From contig JADLHZ010000098.1 of assembly GCA_020848545.1 (NCBI GenBank), positions 33,872 to 97,871 on the forward strand: 64,000 nucleotides of DNA, in the 5' to 3' direction. The notes under the pieces were generated by a model. That model was not told where the DNA came from. It did not search any database and was given only the letters and a program-made list of their open reading frames with translations. How positions within the stretch are numbered: position 1 is the first letter of the stretch; each line of letters begins with the position of its first letter. Shown here one piece after another: positions 53,365 through 61,171 of the stretch. The stretch comes from Deltaproteobacteria bacterium. Its GTDB lineage: Bacteria; Myxococcota; JADLHZ01. Position numbers and translations under genes: made by a program.

Positions 53365-54393
53365 ATGGTTGATCGCTTGGTCGCCGGCGACGCGCAGCCT
53401 TCGGACTTCGACGTGACGTTGCGCCCGCAACGCTTCGACGACTACGTCGGGCAGCGGCAAACGATCGACAACCTGCGGGTGTTCGTCGAAGCCGCTCGCC
53501 GCCGCGGGGACGCGCTCGATCACATCTTGTTCTGTGGCCCGCCCGGCCTCGGCAAGACCACGCTCGCGCACATCGTCGCCAACGAGCTCGGCGTGAACCT
53601 GCAGATCACCAGCGGCCCTGCGCTGGAGAAGAAGGGCGATCTCGCTGGGCTCTTGTCGAACCTGAAAGAGCGCGACGTCTTGTTCATCGACGAGATCCAC
53701 CGCCTGCAGCCGGTGATCGAAGAGAACCTTTATCCGGCGATGGAGGACTTTCAGTTCGACCTCATCATCGGCGAAGGCCCGCACGCGCGGAACATGAAGC
53801 TGCCGTTGCCGCGCTTCACCTTGATCGGCGCCACGACCCGCACCGGCTTGCTGACGAGCCCGCTGCGCGATCGCTTCGGCTTCTTGGCGCGCCTCGACTA
53901 CTACTCGGCCGAAGACTTGTTCTTCATCGTCACACGCTCGAGCCGCATCCTCGGCATCCCTTTGGAGACCGGCGGCGCGCGTGAGATCGCCGCGCGCTCG
54001 CGGGGCACGCCGCGCATCGCCAACCGCTTGCTCCGCCGCCTGCGCGACTTCGCCGAGATCGAAGGCGACGGCCGCATCACCGAAGCTTTGGCGAAGGCGT
54101 CGCTCGAACGTTTGCAGGTCGACGCGCGCGGCTTCGACGAGATGGATCGCCGGCTGCTCCTCTACATCATCGAGAAATTCGCCGGCGGGCCGGTGGGCAT
54201 CGAGACGCTCGCGGCCGCGCTCGGCGAAGAGCGCGATACGCTCGAAGACGTCTACGAGCCGTTTCTGATTCAGGAAGGGTACTTGGCCCGAACTTCACGC
54301 GGCCGCATCGCGCTGCCGCAGGCATACAAGCATCTTGGAAAGCCGCTGCCGGCCGGGATGGCGCTGCCGATTCAGGAATCGCTGTTCAAGTAG
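53365..54393 (+). CDS. ruvB: Holliday junction branch migration helicase RuvB
   Basis: A 342-residue AAA+ motor that drives branch migration with RuvA. Walker A GPPGLGKT (K64), Walker [12 protein letters not shown], sensor region [19 protein letters not shown], arginine finger and C-terminal winged helix ([19 protein letters not shown]). ACGGAG precedes ATG 53365. ruvA and ruvC are not beside it, unlike in many genomes. The stop lies within a 15-bp palindrome shared with the convergent peroxiredoxin gene. Confidence 0.98.
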   Translation: MVDRLVAGDAQPSDFDVTLRPQRFDDYVGQRQTIDNLRVFVEAARRRGDALDHILFCGPPGLGKTTLAHIVANELGVNLQITSGPALEKKGDLAGLLSNLKERDVLFIDEIHRLQPVIEENLYPAMEDFQFDLIIGEGPHARNMKLPLPRFTLIGATTRTGLLTSPLRDRFGFLARLDYYSAEDLFFIVTRSSRILGIPLETGGAREIAARSRGTPRIANRLLRRLRDFAEIEGDGRITEALAKASLERLQVDARGFDEMDRRLLLYIIEKFAGGPVGIETLAAALGEERDTLEDVYEPFLIQEGYLARTSRGRIALPQAYKHLGKPLPAGMALPIQESLFK

Positions 54394-54401
54394 CCTACTT
54401 G
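54387..54401. other. 15-bp palindrome carrying two convergent stop codons
   Basis: CAAGTAG-C-CTACTTG at 54387-54401 contains the TAG of ruvB (54391-54393) and, on the other strand, the TAG of the peroxiredoxin gene (54395-54397). Both genes thus end in the same hairpin, which may stop or protect both transcripts. Confidence 0.6.
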
Positions 54402-54916
54402 CCGAGCGTCTTCTGACCCGGCTTCCACTCGACGGGGCAGAGCTCGCCGGTTTGCAGCGCGGCGAGGGTGCGAATGACTTCGCCAACCGAGCGGCCGACG
54501 CCGGTGTCGTTGATCTGCGACATGCGCAGCTTGCCTTCCGGATCGATGATGAAGGTGCCGCGCAGCGAGAAGCCCTTCTCCTCCATCAGCACGCCGTACT
54601 GGCGCGAGACTTCGCGGGTCATGTCGGCGAGCAGCGGGTACTTGATCTCGCCGAGCCCGTTCTTGATCCACGCCTTGTGGCTGTGGTGCGAGTCGGTCGA
54701 GCAGCCGAGGACGACCGCGTTCAGCTCCTTGAACTCGTCGATGCGCTTGCTGAACTCGGTGATCTCGGTCGGGCAGATGAAGGTGAAGTCGAGGGGGTAG
54801 AAGAAGAGGACCGTCCACTTGCCGCGTGAGTCGGCGAGCGAAACTTCCTTGAAGTCGCCGTTGACGACGGCGGTGGTGGTGAAATCCGGGGCGCGGTGGC
54901 CAACTCGTGCTGTCAT
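54395..54916 (-). CDS. Typical 2-Cys peroxiredoxin (AhpC/Prx1 type)
   Basis: A 173-residue thiol peroxidase that reduces hydrogen peroxide and organic hydroperoxides. Peroxidatic Cys48 lies in FYPLDFTFICPTE and resolving Cys160 in GELCPVEWKPG, with the conserved Arg in the ADMTREVSRQYGVL segment. AAGGAG precedes ATG 54916. It is 49 bases downstream of a Cys-rich lipoprotein gene, with a small GGGCGGC hairpin in between, so it may be read both from its own promoter and from upstream. No AhpF-type reductase gene is visible, so thioredoxin is the likely reductant. Confidence 0.95.
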   Translation of the reverse strand: MTARVGHRAPDFTTTAVVNGDFKEVSLADSRGKWTVLFFYPLDFTFICPTEITEFSKRIDEFKELNAVVLGCSTDSHHSHKAWIKNGLGEIKYPLLADMTREVSRQYGVLMEEKGFSLRGTFIIDPEGKLRMSQINDTGVGRSVGEVIRTLAALQTGELCPVEWKPGQKTLGK

Positions 54917-54965
54917 GGTGATCTCCTTGTAGGGGCGGCTGGGATAAGGCCGCCGCCCGTGGAAA

Positions 54966-55373
54966 TCAAGGTCGGCAGACGCGATACGGCTCCATCTCTG
55001 GCCGCACGCACTGCCAGCCGGCGCGGCAGGGCGAAGCGTCGTCGCACACCTGCAAGCAACGGATCGCGCTCTCGGCGCCGTAGAGCACGTTGATGCACTG
55101 GGCGCCTGCGGGGCAGCGGGTCTCGGCGTCGGTCGTGCAGCCCTTGGTGCAAGGCTCCGAGAAGCCGCAGCCCGGCGTACAGCGCGCATCGCAGCCCGTC
55201 GGGCAAGGCGTGCAGTCCTTCGTGCACGCCCCGCCGGGAAGCCGCGTCTCGCAGTAGAGGCCACTCTCGCATCCCGCGTCGCTCGTGCACGCCGCGCCTA
55301 CGGGCATGGGCGTCGGCGGCGGTGGACCCGCGGGGCAGGCGACGAGCAAGAGCGCGAGCGCTCTAAAGATCAT
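54966..55373 (-). CDS. Cys-rich lipoprotein
   Basis: A 135-residue lipoprotein (lipobox LLVAC, Cys13) with about eighteen further cysteines in short-spaced pairs (CTSDAGC, CETRLPGGAC, CTPCPTGCDARC, CLQVCDDASPC), a disulfide-rich module like others in this window. The ATG overlaps the last 11 bases of the upstream gene. Surface or periplasmic; no enzymatic motif. Families of such short Cys-rich lipoproteins are abundant in Myxococcota genomes; their role is unknown. Confidence 0.8.
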   Translation of the reverse strand: MIFRALALLLVACPAGPPPPTPMPVGAACTSDAGCESGLYCETRLPGGACTKDCTPCPTGCDARCTPGCGFSEPCTKGCTTDAETRCPAGAQCINVLYGAESAIRCLQVCDDASPCRAGWQCVRPEMEPYRVCRP

Positions 55374-56088
55374 CGTCCTCGTCGTCTGAGACTGTCGTTG
55401 TAGCGCCCTCGGCCGCGTTCGGCTCGTCGTAGAGCTGGAGCGCCTCGTTCGTGAGGTCGGCCATGTCGTGAAAGTCGCCCTCGTCCTCCGGGTTGGCCTT
55501 GGCGAGCTCTCGTAGCTTCGCCTCCCACGCGACGAGCAACGGCTTTGTGTCTTTGTGCTTGAGCCGCGCGAGCGTCTTCAGGATCAACGAGCCGCGCTCG
55601 ACCTCGATCGTCTCGACCGACTCCTGGGCGACGAGCTCGGCGCAGAGCTTCGTGGCGGCGGCGTCGGGAGCGACGGCTTCGAGTGCGAGGATCGTGCTGT
55701 GGAGGGCTTCCTCGTCGAGATCTTTCTTCCACGCGGCCCACAGCTTCGGCTCGGCGTCGCTCACGGGCTGCTCGGCGACGGCGTCGGCGGCGCGGCAGAA
55801 CTCGTAAACCGACTCCGGGTCATCGAGGTAGGCGAGGACCGCGTCTTTGCCTTCAGCGCCTTGCGTGCGCACGAAGAGCCCGCAGGCCGCGTCGCAGCGG
55901 GTGTAGACGTCTTCGTCGGCGTTGTTGGCGATGAGCCGCAAGAACACCAGGGCCTCGGGGGTGTCGTGGGCGATGATGTCGGCCAGGACTTCGTCGCGCT
56001 CTTCCCAGGCCTCGGCGTCGCGGAACTGTTCGATGAGCAACTGCAGGCTTTGCAGCGGCTTCGGCAGACTATCAAAGGTGCTCGCCAT
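55363..56088 (-). CDS. Acidic HEAT-repeat-like protein
   Basis: A 241-residue soluble, all-helical protein with consecutive helix pairs suggesting HEAT-type repeats (LADIIAHDTPEALVFLRLIANN, RCDAACGLFVRTQGAEG, SLILKTLARLKHKDTKPLLVAW) and a strongly acidic tail (SDDEDDDL). No signal peptide. A TTGAGC-N17-TACCGT promoter precedes it, with a leader of only about five bases and no Shine-Dalgarno sequence. It heads a reverse-strand group with the Cys-rich lipoprotein and possibly the peroxiredoxin. It could be a scaffolding protein; function unknown. Confidence 0.7.
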   Translation of the reverse strand: MASTFDSLPKPLQSLQLLIEQFRDAEAWEERDEVLADIIAHDTPEALVFLRLIANNADEDVYTRCDAACGLFVRTQGAEGKDAVLAYLDDPESVYEFCRAADAVAEQPVSDAEPKLWAAWKKDLDEEALHSTILALEAVAPDAAATKLCAELVAQESVETIEVERGSLILKTLARLKHKDTKPLLVAWEAKLRELAKANPEDEGDFHDMADLTNEALQLYDEPNAAEGATTTVSDDEDDDL

Positions 56089-56099
56089 TGCGCGCTGTC

Positions 56100-56128
56100 A
56101 CGGTAGCGCATGTGCGGGGCAGGCTCAA
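56100..56128 (-). promoter_or_regulatory. Sigma-70 promoter, TTGAGC-N17-TACCGT (reverse strand)
   Basis: On the reverse strand the -35 TTGAGC is at 56123-56128 and the -10 TACCGT at 56100-56105, 17 bp apart. ATG 56088 is 11 bases beyond the -10, giving a leader of about four to five bases. The -35 box overlaps the stop codon end of the amidase gene. Confidence 0.65.
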
Positions 56129-57066
56129 CGCGCGGCGTGGCTGGGTCGGCTCATGGCGATGGGGCGCGGCGGCTTCTTTTTCTTCGCCGTCAGATTTTTC
56201 GGGACGTTCTTCGCCGCGATCTTCGTCTTCGCCGCTTTCTTCGCGGCGACCGGCTTCTTCTTTCCCGCGACCGCCGGCTTCGTCTTCGCCGCGGCCTTCT
56301 TGCGATCGAGCGAGACGTAGGGCGCTTCGCTCACCGGCGGGATCTCGGGCGCGCTGCCGCTTTGGACGTCGGTGAGGAAGCGCTCGACGCCGGCCGCGAG
56401 CCCCCTAGCCAGTTGAGTCTGATAGGCGTCGCTCCACAGCCGCGCGCGTTCTTCTTTGTGCGTGAGGAAGCCGATCTCGACGAGCACAGCGGCCATCTCG
56501 GTGCGCTTGAGCACCGCGAGCGGCGCGCGCTTGACCCCGCGGCTCTTCGCGTCGGTGCCGTGGATGACGGCGCCTTGTACGCGCGTGGCGAGCAGCTCGC
56601 TCTCGATCTGCGCGTTCGTGCGGCGGAGATCGCTCAGGATCGTGCCGAGCAAGTCGCGATCGTCGTCGTCGCCGTGCGGATCGTCGTTCTCCTTCTCGGC
56701 GAGCGCTTCGGCGTCCTTGTCGCTGGCGTTCGCCGCGAGAAAGTAGGTCTCGATGCCGTTCGCGGCGGCGTTCGCCGAGTCGTTCGCGTGAATCGAGACG
56801 AGCACGTCGGCGTGCTTCTCGTTGGCGAACCTGCTGCGCCCGCCGAGCGAGACGTACTTGTCGCCGTCGCGCGTGAGCCAAACCGTGAAGCCCTTGTCCA
56901 CGAGCGCGCGTTTCAAGCGCTGCGCCACTTCGAGCGTCAGGTGCTTTTCGTACTTGCCGTCGCCGGCCTTCGCGCCTGGTTGGTAGCCGCCGTGGCCGGG
57001 ATCGATGACCACGGTCCACGGCTCCTTTGCCGCGACGAGAGCGCAGAGGAAAAAGGCGGCGAGCAT
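56125..57066 (-). CDS. N-acetylmuramoyl-L-alanine amidase (amidase_3, AmiC type)
   Basis: A 313-residue secreted zinc amidase that splits the stem peptide from peptidoglycan glycan strands. A signal peptide (LAAFFLCALVAA) precedes the amidase_3 domain (about residues 18-235): VVIDPGHGGYQPGAKAGDG with the first zinc ligand His, KHLTLEVAQRLKRAL with the second Glu region, DVLVSIHANDSANAAANGIE with His, and AVLVEIGFLTHKEE with the catalytic Glu. The C-terminus is a Lys/Ala/Pro-rich tail (about 255-313), an unusual basic extension likely to bind the wall or DNA. A good promoter lies just upstream, with AAGG before the ATG. Confidence 0.92.
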   Translation of the reverse strand: MLAAFFLCALVAAKEPWTVVIDPGHGGYQPGAKAGDGKYEKHLTLEVAQRLKRALVDKGFTVWLTRDGDKYVSLGGRSRFANEKHADVLVSIHANDSANAAANGIETYFLAANASDKDAEALAEKENDDPHGDDDDRDLLGTILSDLRRTNAQIESELLATRVQGAVIHGTDAKSRGVKRAPLAVLKRTEMAAVLVEIGFLTHKEERARLWSDAYQTQLARGLAAGVERFLTDVQSGSAPEIPPVSEAPYVSLDRKKAAAKTKPAVAGKKKPVAAKKAAKTKIAAKNVPKNLTAKKKKPPRPIAMSRPSHAAR

Positions 57067-57078
57067 ACCTTGTCCTAC

Positions 57079-57107
57079 ATTGTATGCTTCGGGTCGACTT
57101 CCGCCAA
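57079..57107 (-). promoter_or_regulatory. Sigma-70 promoter, TTGGCG-N17-TACAAT (reverse strand)
   Basis: On the reverse strand the -35 TTGGCG is at 57102-57107 and the -10 TACAAT at 57079-57084, spacing 17. Transcription should start near 57072, six bases before ATG 57066, so the leader is about six bases long although AAGG is present. Confidence 0.7.
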
Positions 57108-57130
57108 ATTTGTGGCTAGAGCCGGCGCCC

Positions 57131-57373
57131 ATGAACGAAGAAGAAATGAAGCGGGAGCTCGAGCGCCTCAAGACGGAGAACGAAAACCTCAAGAAGCGCA
57201 ACAGCCGCGCCGTCTCGCTCAAGGTCAGCGAAAAGGGCGGCCTTTCGGTCTATGGTCTCGGGCGCTTTCCGGTCACGCTCTACAAAGAGCAGTGGGCGAA
57301 GCTGCTCGACATGGCCGAAGACATTCGGGCGTTCATGAAGGAAAACGACAGCCTCCTGAAGACCAAAGAGTAA
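57131..57373 (+). CDS. Small conserved coiled-coil protein
   Basis: An 80-residue protein: an N-terminal heptad coiled coil (MKRELERLKTENENLKKRN) followed by a compact block (SLKVSEKGGLSVYGLGRFPVTLYKEQW in two segments) that I recall as typical of a widespread small family of unknown function, then an amphipathic helix. The start is ATG 57131; longer in-frame reading into the amidase promoter has no family sequence. It is divergent from the amidase gene. The stop is inside an inverted repeat. Confidence 0.75.
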   Translation: MNEEEMKRELERLKTENENLKKRNSRAVSLKVSEKGGLSVYGLGRFPVTLYKEQWAKLLDMAEDIRAFMKENDSLLKTKE

Positions 57374-57389
57374 GCGTAGTATACGCTTA
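57371..57389. other. 8-bp inverted repeat at a gene junction
   Basis: TAAGCGTA (57371-57378), GTA spacer, TACGCTTA (57382-57389), perfect arms. The first arm includes the TAA stop of the coiled-coil gene. A TATACG -10-like box lies inside, nine bases before the next start. It may be an operator or small hairpin. Confidence 0.5.
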
Positions 57390-57394
57390 ACTGC

Positions 57395-57745
57395 TTGCGC
57401 GTCGTCTGTGCGCCTGAGAGCCTGCGCGCATTTTTCGATCAACACTCTCGAAGCGATGGTCCCACGATCTTCGCGCTGATCGCGGAGCTGCTGCGCTTCT
57501 CGGCGTTCTTGCGCGGCGAGCGTCCGGCGGCGGCTGACGAGCTCATCACGCTGGCCGATCGCTTGCAGCCGCTGCTCGCCGAGCGCGCCACAGCCAACGC
57601 AGCCGACGGGGTCGATCTCGAAGAAGTGGCCCGCGAGCACCGCCGAGCGGTCGAGCCGAAGCAGAAGAGCGGCACCTTCTCCGCGCCGGGTCTCGGCGGC
57701 GTGAACGCCAGGAATGCGCCGCCGAAGCAGAGGCAGCGACGATGA
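57395..57745 (+). CDS. Hypothetical helical protein
   Basis: A 116-residue soluble protein with helical first half (SLRAFFDQH, IFALIAELLRFSAFLRGE, DELITLADRLQPLLAERATA) and a basic Gly/Pro-rich tail ending RQRR. Start is TTG 57395, without a clear Shine-Dalgarno sequence; the upstream frame gives no better choice. The stop overlaps the ATG of the degenerate propeller gene (ATGA), so they were once an operon. No recognisable family. Confidence 0.55.
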   Translation: MRVVCAPESLRAFFDQHSRSDGPTIFALIAELLRFSAFLRGERPAAADELITLADRLQPLLAERATANAADGVDLEEVAREHRRAVEPKQKSGTFSAPGLGGVNARNAPPKQRQRR

Positions 57746-58355
57746 CCGGCGCGCAGATCGTGACGAGCAGCGTGAGCTACACGGCGCAAGGGCGCATCCT
57801 GCTCTTCGACGCCGGGCTGCGCGCGGTCGCCGAGAGCCGCCACGGACCGGCGACGCCGACCGCGATCGCGGCGGCGGGCGAGCGCATCTGGTTCGGCACC
57901 AGCGATGGTCGCGTGAACGCGGCGTGGCCCGAGGCTGCCGCGTACTATCGGTGCTTCGACGGACCCGTCGAACAGCTCTTCGTGATCGGCGATCACCTCC
58001 TCGCGCGATCGCTCGGGCAGGTGGCGGTGTACGGCACGCCGGAGACGCTTCCGGCTCTCGCGTCTTTTTGCCGCCGGTCAGCGCGATCGCCGCGCTCGAT
58101 CCGGCGCACGCGTTGCTCGCCACGACGCCCGGGCAAGCGTGGGCTTTCGGCGCCGCGAGCGCGGCGTACTCGCGCTGAGACGACGCCGAGATCTTCGCTC
58201 CGGTGGCGCTCGCGGTGAGCCCCAACAACGTCCTTGCGGTGGCCGCGGCGAAGGCGCTCGTGCTCGATCGGCACGCCGCGCATGGCGGCTCGTCGGTGCG
58301 GGCGGCGATCGCGCTCAAAGCCGAAGCGACCTCGGCTTGCCTCATCGTTCTCTGA
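57742..58355 (+). pseudogene. Beta-propeller-like gene with a frameshift and an in-frame stop
   Basis: From ATG 57742 the frame encodes blade-like sequence (RILLFDAGLRAVAESRHG, RIWFGTSDGRVNAAWPE, HLLARSLGQVAVYG). At the T5 run 58065-58069 the coding sense moves to another frame (LPPVSAIAALDPAHALLATT), consistent with loss of one T. A TGA at 58176-58178 interrupts that frame, after which blade-like sequence continues (FAPVALAVSPNNVLAVAAAK) to TGA 58353-58355. Two lesions make decay more likely than a sequencing error alone. A product of about 112 residues plus a basic out-of-frame tail could still be made. No function. Confidence 0.65.
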
Positions 58356-58384
58356 GCGCTATTGCCGCGGCTGGAGTGTGACAG

Positions 58385-58840
58385 ATGCGCAAACCGAGTA
58401 AGCCCGAGCGCAAAGTCGTTCGCGCGGTGCGAAGCCCGCACGGCACCCGGGTCATGAAGTCGATCGTCTGCAGCAGCTGCAAGAAGACCGACTACATCAG
58501 CTTCGTTCCAAAAGACGGCGCGCCGCTCCTCTGCCAAAGCTGCGCCGAGAAGAGCCTCAACATCGTCAGCGAAGATCGCGATCTCTCGGCCGACAAGTAC
58601 GAGCCGTGCGAGCGCTGCGGCAAGCCGTACCCGGCCGGGCCGAAGCGCAAGCCGAAGCCCGGCAGCAAAGAAGCCGAGCGCGACAAAGATGCGCAGCTCT
58701 TGGTTCCGCGCGACAATCGCAAGCTGTGTGGCGACTGCCGGCTGGCGTTTGCGGCTGAGAGACGCCAAGCGGCGCAAAAGGCACGAGGGGGAAAGCCGAT
58801 CGTGATCAAAGCGAAACACAAACAGGGTGCCCGCGAATGA
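58385..58840 (+). CDS. Zinc-ribbon-type CxxC protein
   Basis: A 151-residue basic protein with two pairs of CxxC motifs: CSSC and CQSC (about residues 29-53), and CERC and CGDC (about 78-118), enough for two zinc ribbons. N- and C-termini are Lys/Arg-rich (KPIVIKAKHKQGARE), typical of nucleic acid binding. The last bases overlap the ATG of the next gene (ATGA). Possibly a DNA- or RNA-associated regulator; this is inferred from composition and the zinc motifs only. Confidence 0.7.
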   Translation: MRKPSKPERKVVRAVRSPHGTRVMKSIVCSSCKKTDYISFVPKDGAPLLCQSCAEKSLNIVSEDRDLSADKYEPCERCGKPYPAGPKRKPKPGSKEAERDKDAQLLVPRDNRKLCGDCRLAFAAERRQAAQKARGGKPIVIKAKHKQGARE

Positions 58841-60561
58841 TCGTGTCCTGGCTCTCGCTCCTCGCGCTGCTGCATCTCTCCGCCGACGCTCCCCCGAGCT
58901 CGCAACCCGTCGCGCCGACGGCTGCGCCATCGCCGCCGGGAGACGCTGACGACGATCTCGACGAGCTGCCACATCCGCGCCCGCGCACGTCGTACCGCCC
59001 GCTGCCGCCGCCCGTGAAGACGGAAATCGAGGTGCGCGAGGAAGCGGAGCCGCCGCAGGAGACGACCACCGGCGCGCTGTGGGAGCCGCCGAAGCCGCCG
59101 CCGAAGGCGAAGCCCGCCTCCGAGCCGAGCTCGCAGCCGTCGAGCGACGAGGCGCCGAAGATCGTCGAAGCGCCGCCGGACAAGATGAGGAAGGGCGAGC
59201 TGTCGATGCTCGGCCTCGCCGAGATCCTGAACGACAGCAACTTCCTCGGCGTCGGCATCGGCTACTTCAACTTGGACAGCGTCCACTACATCTCGCTGAC
59301 GCCGGAGGTGGATCTCAACTTCTTCGACAAGAAGCTGAAGATGAACTTCGGCGCGCCGCTCAACATCACGCTCTTCGATCCGAACGGCGGTGGCTTCGCG
59401 GTGCCTCCGGGCCGGCGCATCCGCGTGCAAGACTGGGACGACTGGCGCGACTACTTCAAGATCATCCGCCGCGTGCAGTGGGGGAGGAAAGAGGATCGCA
59501 TCTTCGCGCGCATCGGCCGCGTCGGCGCGTCGTCGATCGGCCATGGCGGCTTGATGCGGCGCTACAACAACAACATGCTCGCGAACCAAACGCGGGTCGG
59601 CCTCGAGGTGAACCTGAACAGCGACTACGTGGGCGGCGAGGCGTTCCTCTCCGACGTCACGCTACAGTCGAAGGTGCTCGCCGGCCTGCTCTTCGTGAAG
59701 CCGCTCGGGTGGATGCAGAACTACGCGGCGAAGTCGCTCTCGCTCGGCTTCGTCTACGCGGCGGACCTCGGCGTGCCGCTCGCTCTACAGCGCGACGAAG
59801 AAGGCGTCGTGCGCACGGTGAACAACTTCGGCAACGATCCGCTCTTCGATCAGGGGCAGCTGCACGCGCTCGGCGCCTCGGTCGAGGTGAAGCCCGTGCG
59901 CATCGGCGACACGGTCGACATCAAGACCTACTTCGAGTTCAACCAGATCTTGCAGCACGGCCGCGGCTTCACCTTCGGCACGCTCGGCCGCTTCAACGTG
60001 GGGCCGATCGCGTTGCGCGCGCGGGCCGAGATGCGTGTGCTCGGCAATGACTACATCCCGAGCTACTTCGACAACTTCTACGAGATCCAAAAGCTGCAGT
60101 TCGTCACCTTCAACCCGTCGACCTTCGCGCCGACGAAGCTCGACTTCATGGGATCGATCTCGTACCCGGGCAACTACACGCCGAACGGGTACTTCGAGGT
60201 GACCTTCAGCTGGATCGACAAGCTCGCCGTCAGCGCCGCTTACGAAGTCGGCGGCAACCGCTATCTGCAGTCGTTCTTGTTGCACGCCGAGTTCACGGCG
60301 TTCTCGTGGCTGCGCATCTTCGCGACCTACCACAAGCGGAACTTCAGCAACTTCGCGACGCTCTTCAACTTCGCGCAGAGCGATCTGCTCTTCGCACAGG
60401 TGCGGCTCGCGATCCTCCCGTTCCTCATCATCAACGCGCGCGCGACGAAGACCTTCGTCTGGGATCCGAGCGTCGACCTCGGCCTCGGCGGCTTGCGGAA
60501 CATCTTCGACTTCTCGGTCGGCGTCGAGCTCGGCTGGCAATGGGAATGGAGCAAAGATTGA
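58837..60561 (+). CDS. Outer-membrane beta-barrel protein
   Basis: A 574-residue exported protein. After a signal-like segment (LSLLALLHLSADA), residues about 20-115 are Pro-, Glu- and Ser-rich (periplasmic linker). From about 125 alternating strands suggest a barrel (LGVGIGYFNLDSVHYISLTP, LGRFNVGPIALRARAEM, YFEVTFSWIDKLAVSAAY, FDFSVGVELGWQWEW). The C-terminal end is WSKD, not a canonical aromatic. It overlaps the zinc-ribbon gene before (ATGA) and the zf-TFIIB gene after (TTGA). Substrate or partner unknown. Confidence 0.75.
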   Translation: MIVSWLSLLALLHLSADAPPSSQPVAPTAAPSPPGDADDDLDELPHPRPRTSYRPLPPPVKTEIEVREEAEPPQETTTGALWEPPKPPPKAKPASEPSSQPSSDEAPKIVEAPPDKMRKGELSMLGLAEILNDSNFLGVGIGYFNLDSVHYISLTPEVDLNFFDKKLKMNFGAPLNITLFDPNGGGFAVPPGRRIRVQDWDDWRDYFKIIRRVQWGRKEDRIFARIGRVGASSIGHGGLMRRYNNNMLANQTRVGLEVNLNSDYVGGEAFLSDVTLQSKVLAGLLFVKPLGWMQNYAAKSLSLGFVYAADLGVPLALQRDEEGVVRTVNNFGNDPLFDQGQLHALGASVEVKPVRIGDTVDIKTYFEFNQILQHGRGFTFGTLGRFNVGPIALRARAEMRVLGNDYIPSYFDNFYEIQKLQFVTFNPSTFAPTKLDFMGSISYPGNYTPNGYFEVTFSWIDKLAVSAAYEVGGNRYLQSFLLHAEFTAFSWLRIFATYHKRNFSNFATLFNFAQSDLLFAQVRLAILPFLIINARATKTFVWDPSVDLGLGGLRNIFDFSVGVELGWQWEWSKD

Positions 60562-60944
60562 GCAAGCCCTGCCCGAAGTGCCGGCCCGAGAGCATGATGA
60601 AGGAAGAGCACGCCGAAGCGGTCGACGCGCGTCGGGTGCATATCGATCGTTGTCCGAATTGCGCCGGGGTTTGGCTCGACACCTTCGAGCTCGAGGTCTT
60701 GCGCACGCTGCAGGCCGTGGTCGTGGGGGCGTACGGCGGCGCCAACGTCAAGCGCGATCACGCGAGCGGCGCGTGCCCGGCGTGCGAGGGGCGGCCGGCG
60801 CTCATCCGCGTCGACGTCGGCGCGTTCGGCGTGGACTTCTGCCAGCGCTGCGACGGGATGTTCTTCGATCCGGGCGAGCTCGGGCCGATCCTCACGAAGG
60901 TGGGCCACGCGGAGCTGGCGAACGCCTTGAACCGCTTGGAGTAA
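60558..60944 (+). CDS. Zf-TFIIB-type zinc-ribbon protein
   Basis: A 128-residue protein with two zinc ribbons: KPCPKC followed by DRCPNCAGVWLDTFELEVL (about residues 4-45), and ACPACEGRPALIRVDV followed by FCQRCDGMFFDPGELGPIL (about 66-112). The G-x-W-L-D and G-M-F-F-D motifs are typical of the zf-TFIIB family of small bacterial proteins of unknown function. TTG 60558 overlaps the upstream stop (TTGA) and has GGAG six bases before it; in-frame ATGs at 60540 and 60546 lie inside the barrel gene. It ends three bases from the convergent knottin-like gene. Confidence 0.8.
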   Translation: MSKPCPKCRPESMMKEEHAEAVDARRVHIDRCPNCAGVWLDTFELEVLRTLQAVVVGAYGGANVKRDHASGACPACEGRPALIRVDVGAFGVDFCQRCDGMFFDPGELGPILTKVGHAELANALNRLE

Positions 60945-60947
60945 TGG

Positions 60948-61115
60948 TCAGCTGCATTTCATGTTGACGCACTTGTCGCTGCAGCACTCGGCCATCTCTT
61001 TGCACGCTTCGCCGGCAGGTTTGCACGCAGGGGTTGCCTGCGAGCGCGGTGAAGCGGCGTACATTCCGAGCGCGAACGAGGCGCAAGCAACGGCGGCGAC
61101 GAGGATTTTCTTCAT
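60948..61115 (-). CDS. Secreted knottin-like Cys-rich mini-protein
   Basis: A 55-residue protein that I translated codon by codon on the reverse strand. A signal peptide (KKILVAAVACASFALGMYA) is followed by a basic mature part with six Cys at residues 31, 38, 44, 45, 49 and 54. The spacing C-x6-C-x5-CC-x3-C-x4-C is the inhibitor-cystine-knot arrangement of conotoxin- and spider-toxin-like mini-proteins. -10 TATCAT (61122-61127, reverse strand) is six bases before the ATG and there is no Shine-Dalgarno sequence, so it is probably leaderless. It converges on the zf-TFIIB gene and diverges from prfB. A secreted effector, inhibitor or surface peptide is plausible; activity is inference. Confidence 0.72.
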   Translation of the reverse strand: MKKILVAAVACASFALGMYAASPRSQATPACKPAGEACKEMAECCSDKCVNMKCS

Positions 61116-61121
61116 CTTCGG

Positions 61122-61127
61122 ATGATA
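61122..61127 (-). promoter_or_regulatory. -10 box TATCAT of the knottin-like gene
   Basis: Reverse-strand TATCAT at 61122-61127, six bases from ATG 61115. No convincing -35 at 16-18 bp. It lies back to back with the prfB promoter, so this 56-bp gap holds both divergent start signals. Confidence 0.5.
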
Positions 61128-61132
61128 CCCGA

Positions 61133-61161
61133 TTGCAAGCTTTGCGGCGTTCGGATAGCAG
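61133..61161 (+). promoter_or_regulatory. Candidate prfB promoter, TTGCAA-N17-TAGCAG
   Basis: -35 TTGCAA at 61133-61138 and -10 TAGCAG at 61156-61161 with 17-bp spacing. ATG 61172 is ten bases further, so the leader would be only about four bases. The -10 is weak (no final T), so this is a moderate prediction. Confidence 0.5.
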
Positions 61162-61171
61162 CGCGCTCGCT

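Noticed and set aside
58065..58070. Programmed -1 frameshift at the T5 run in the propeller-like gene
   Set aside because: There is no canonical slippery heptamer in the right phase and a second in-frame stop follows, so decay is simpler.
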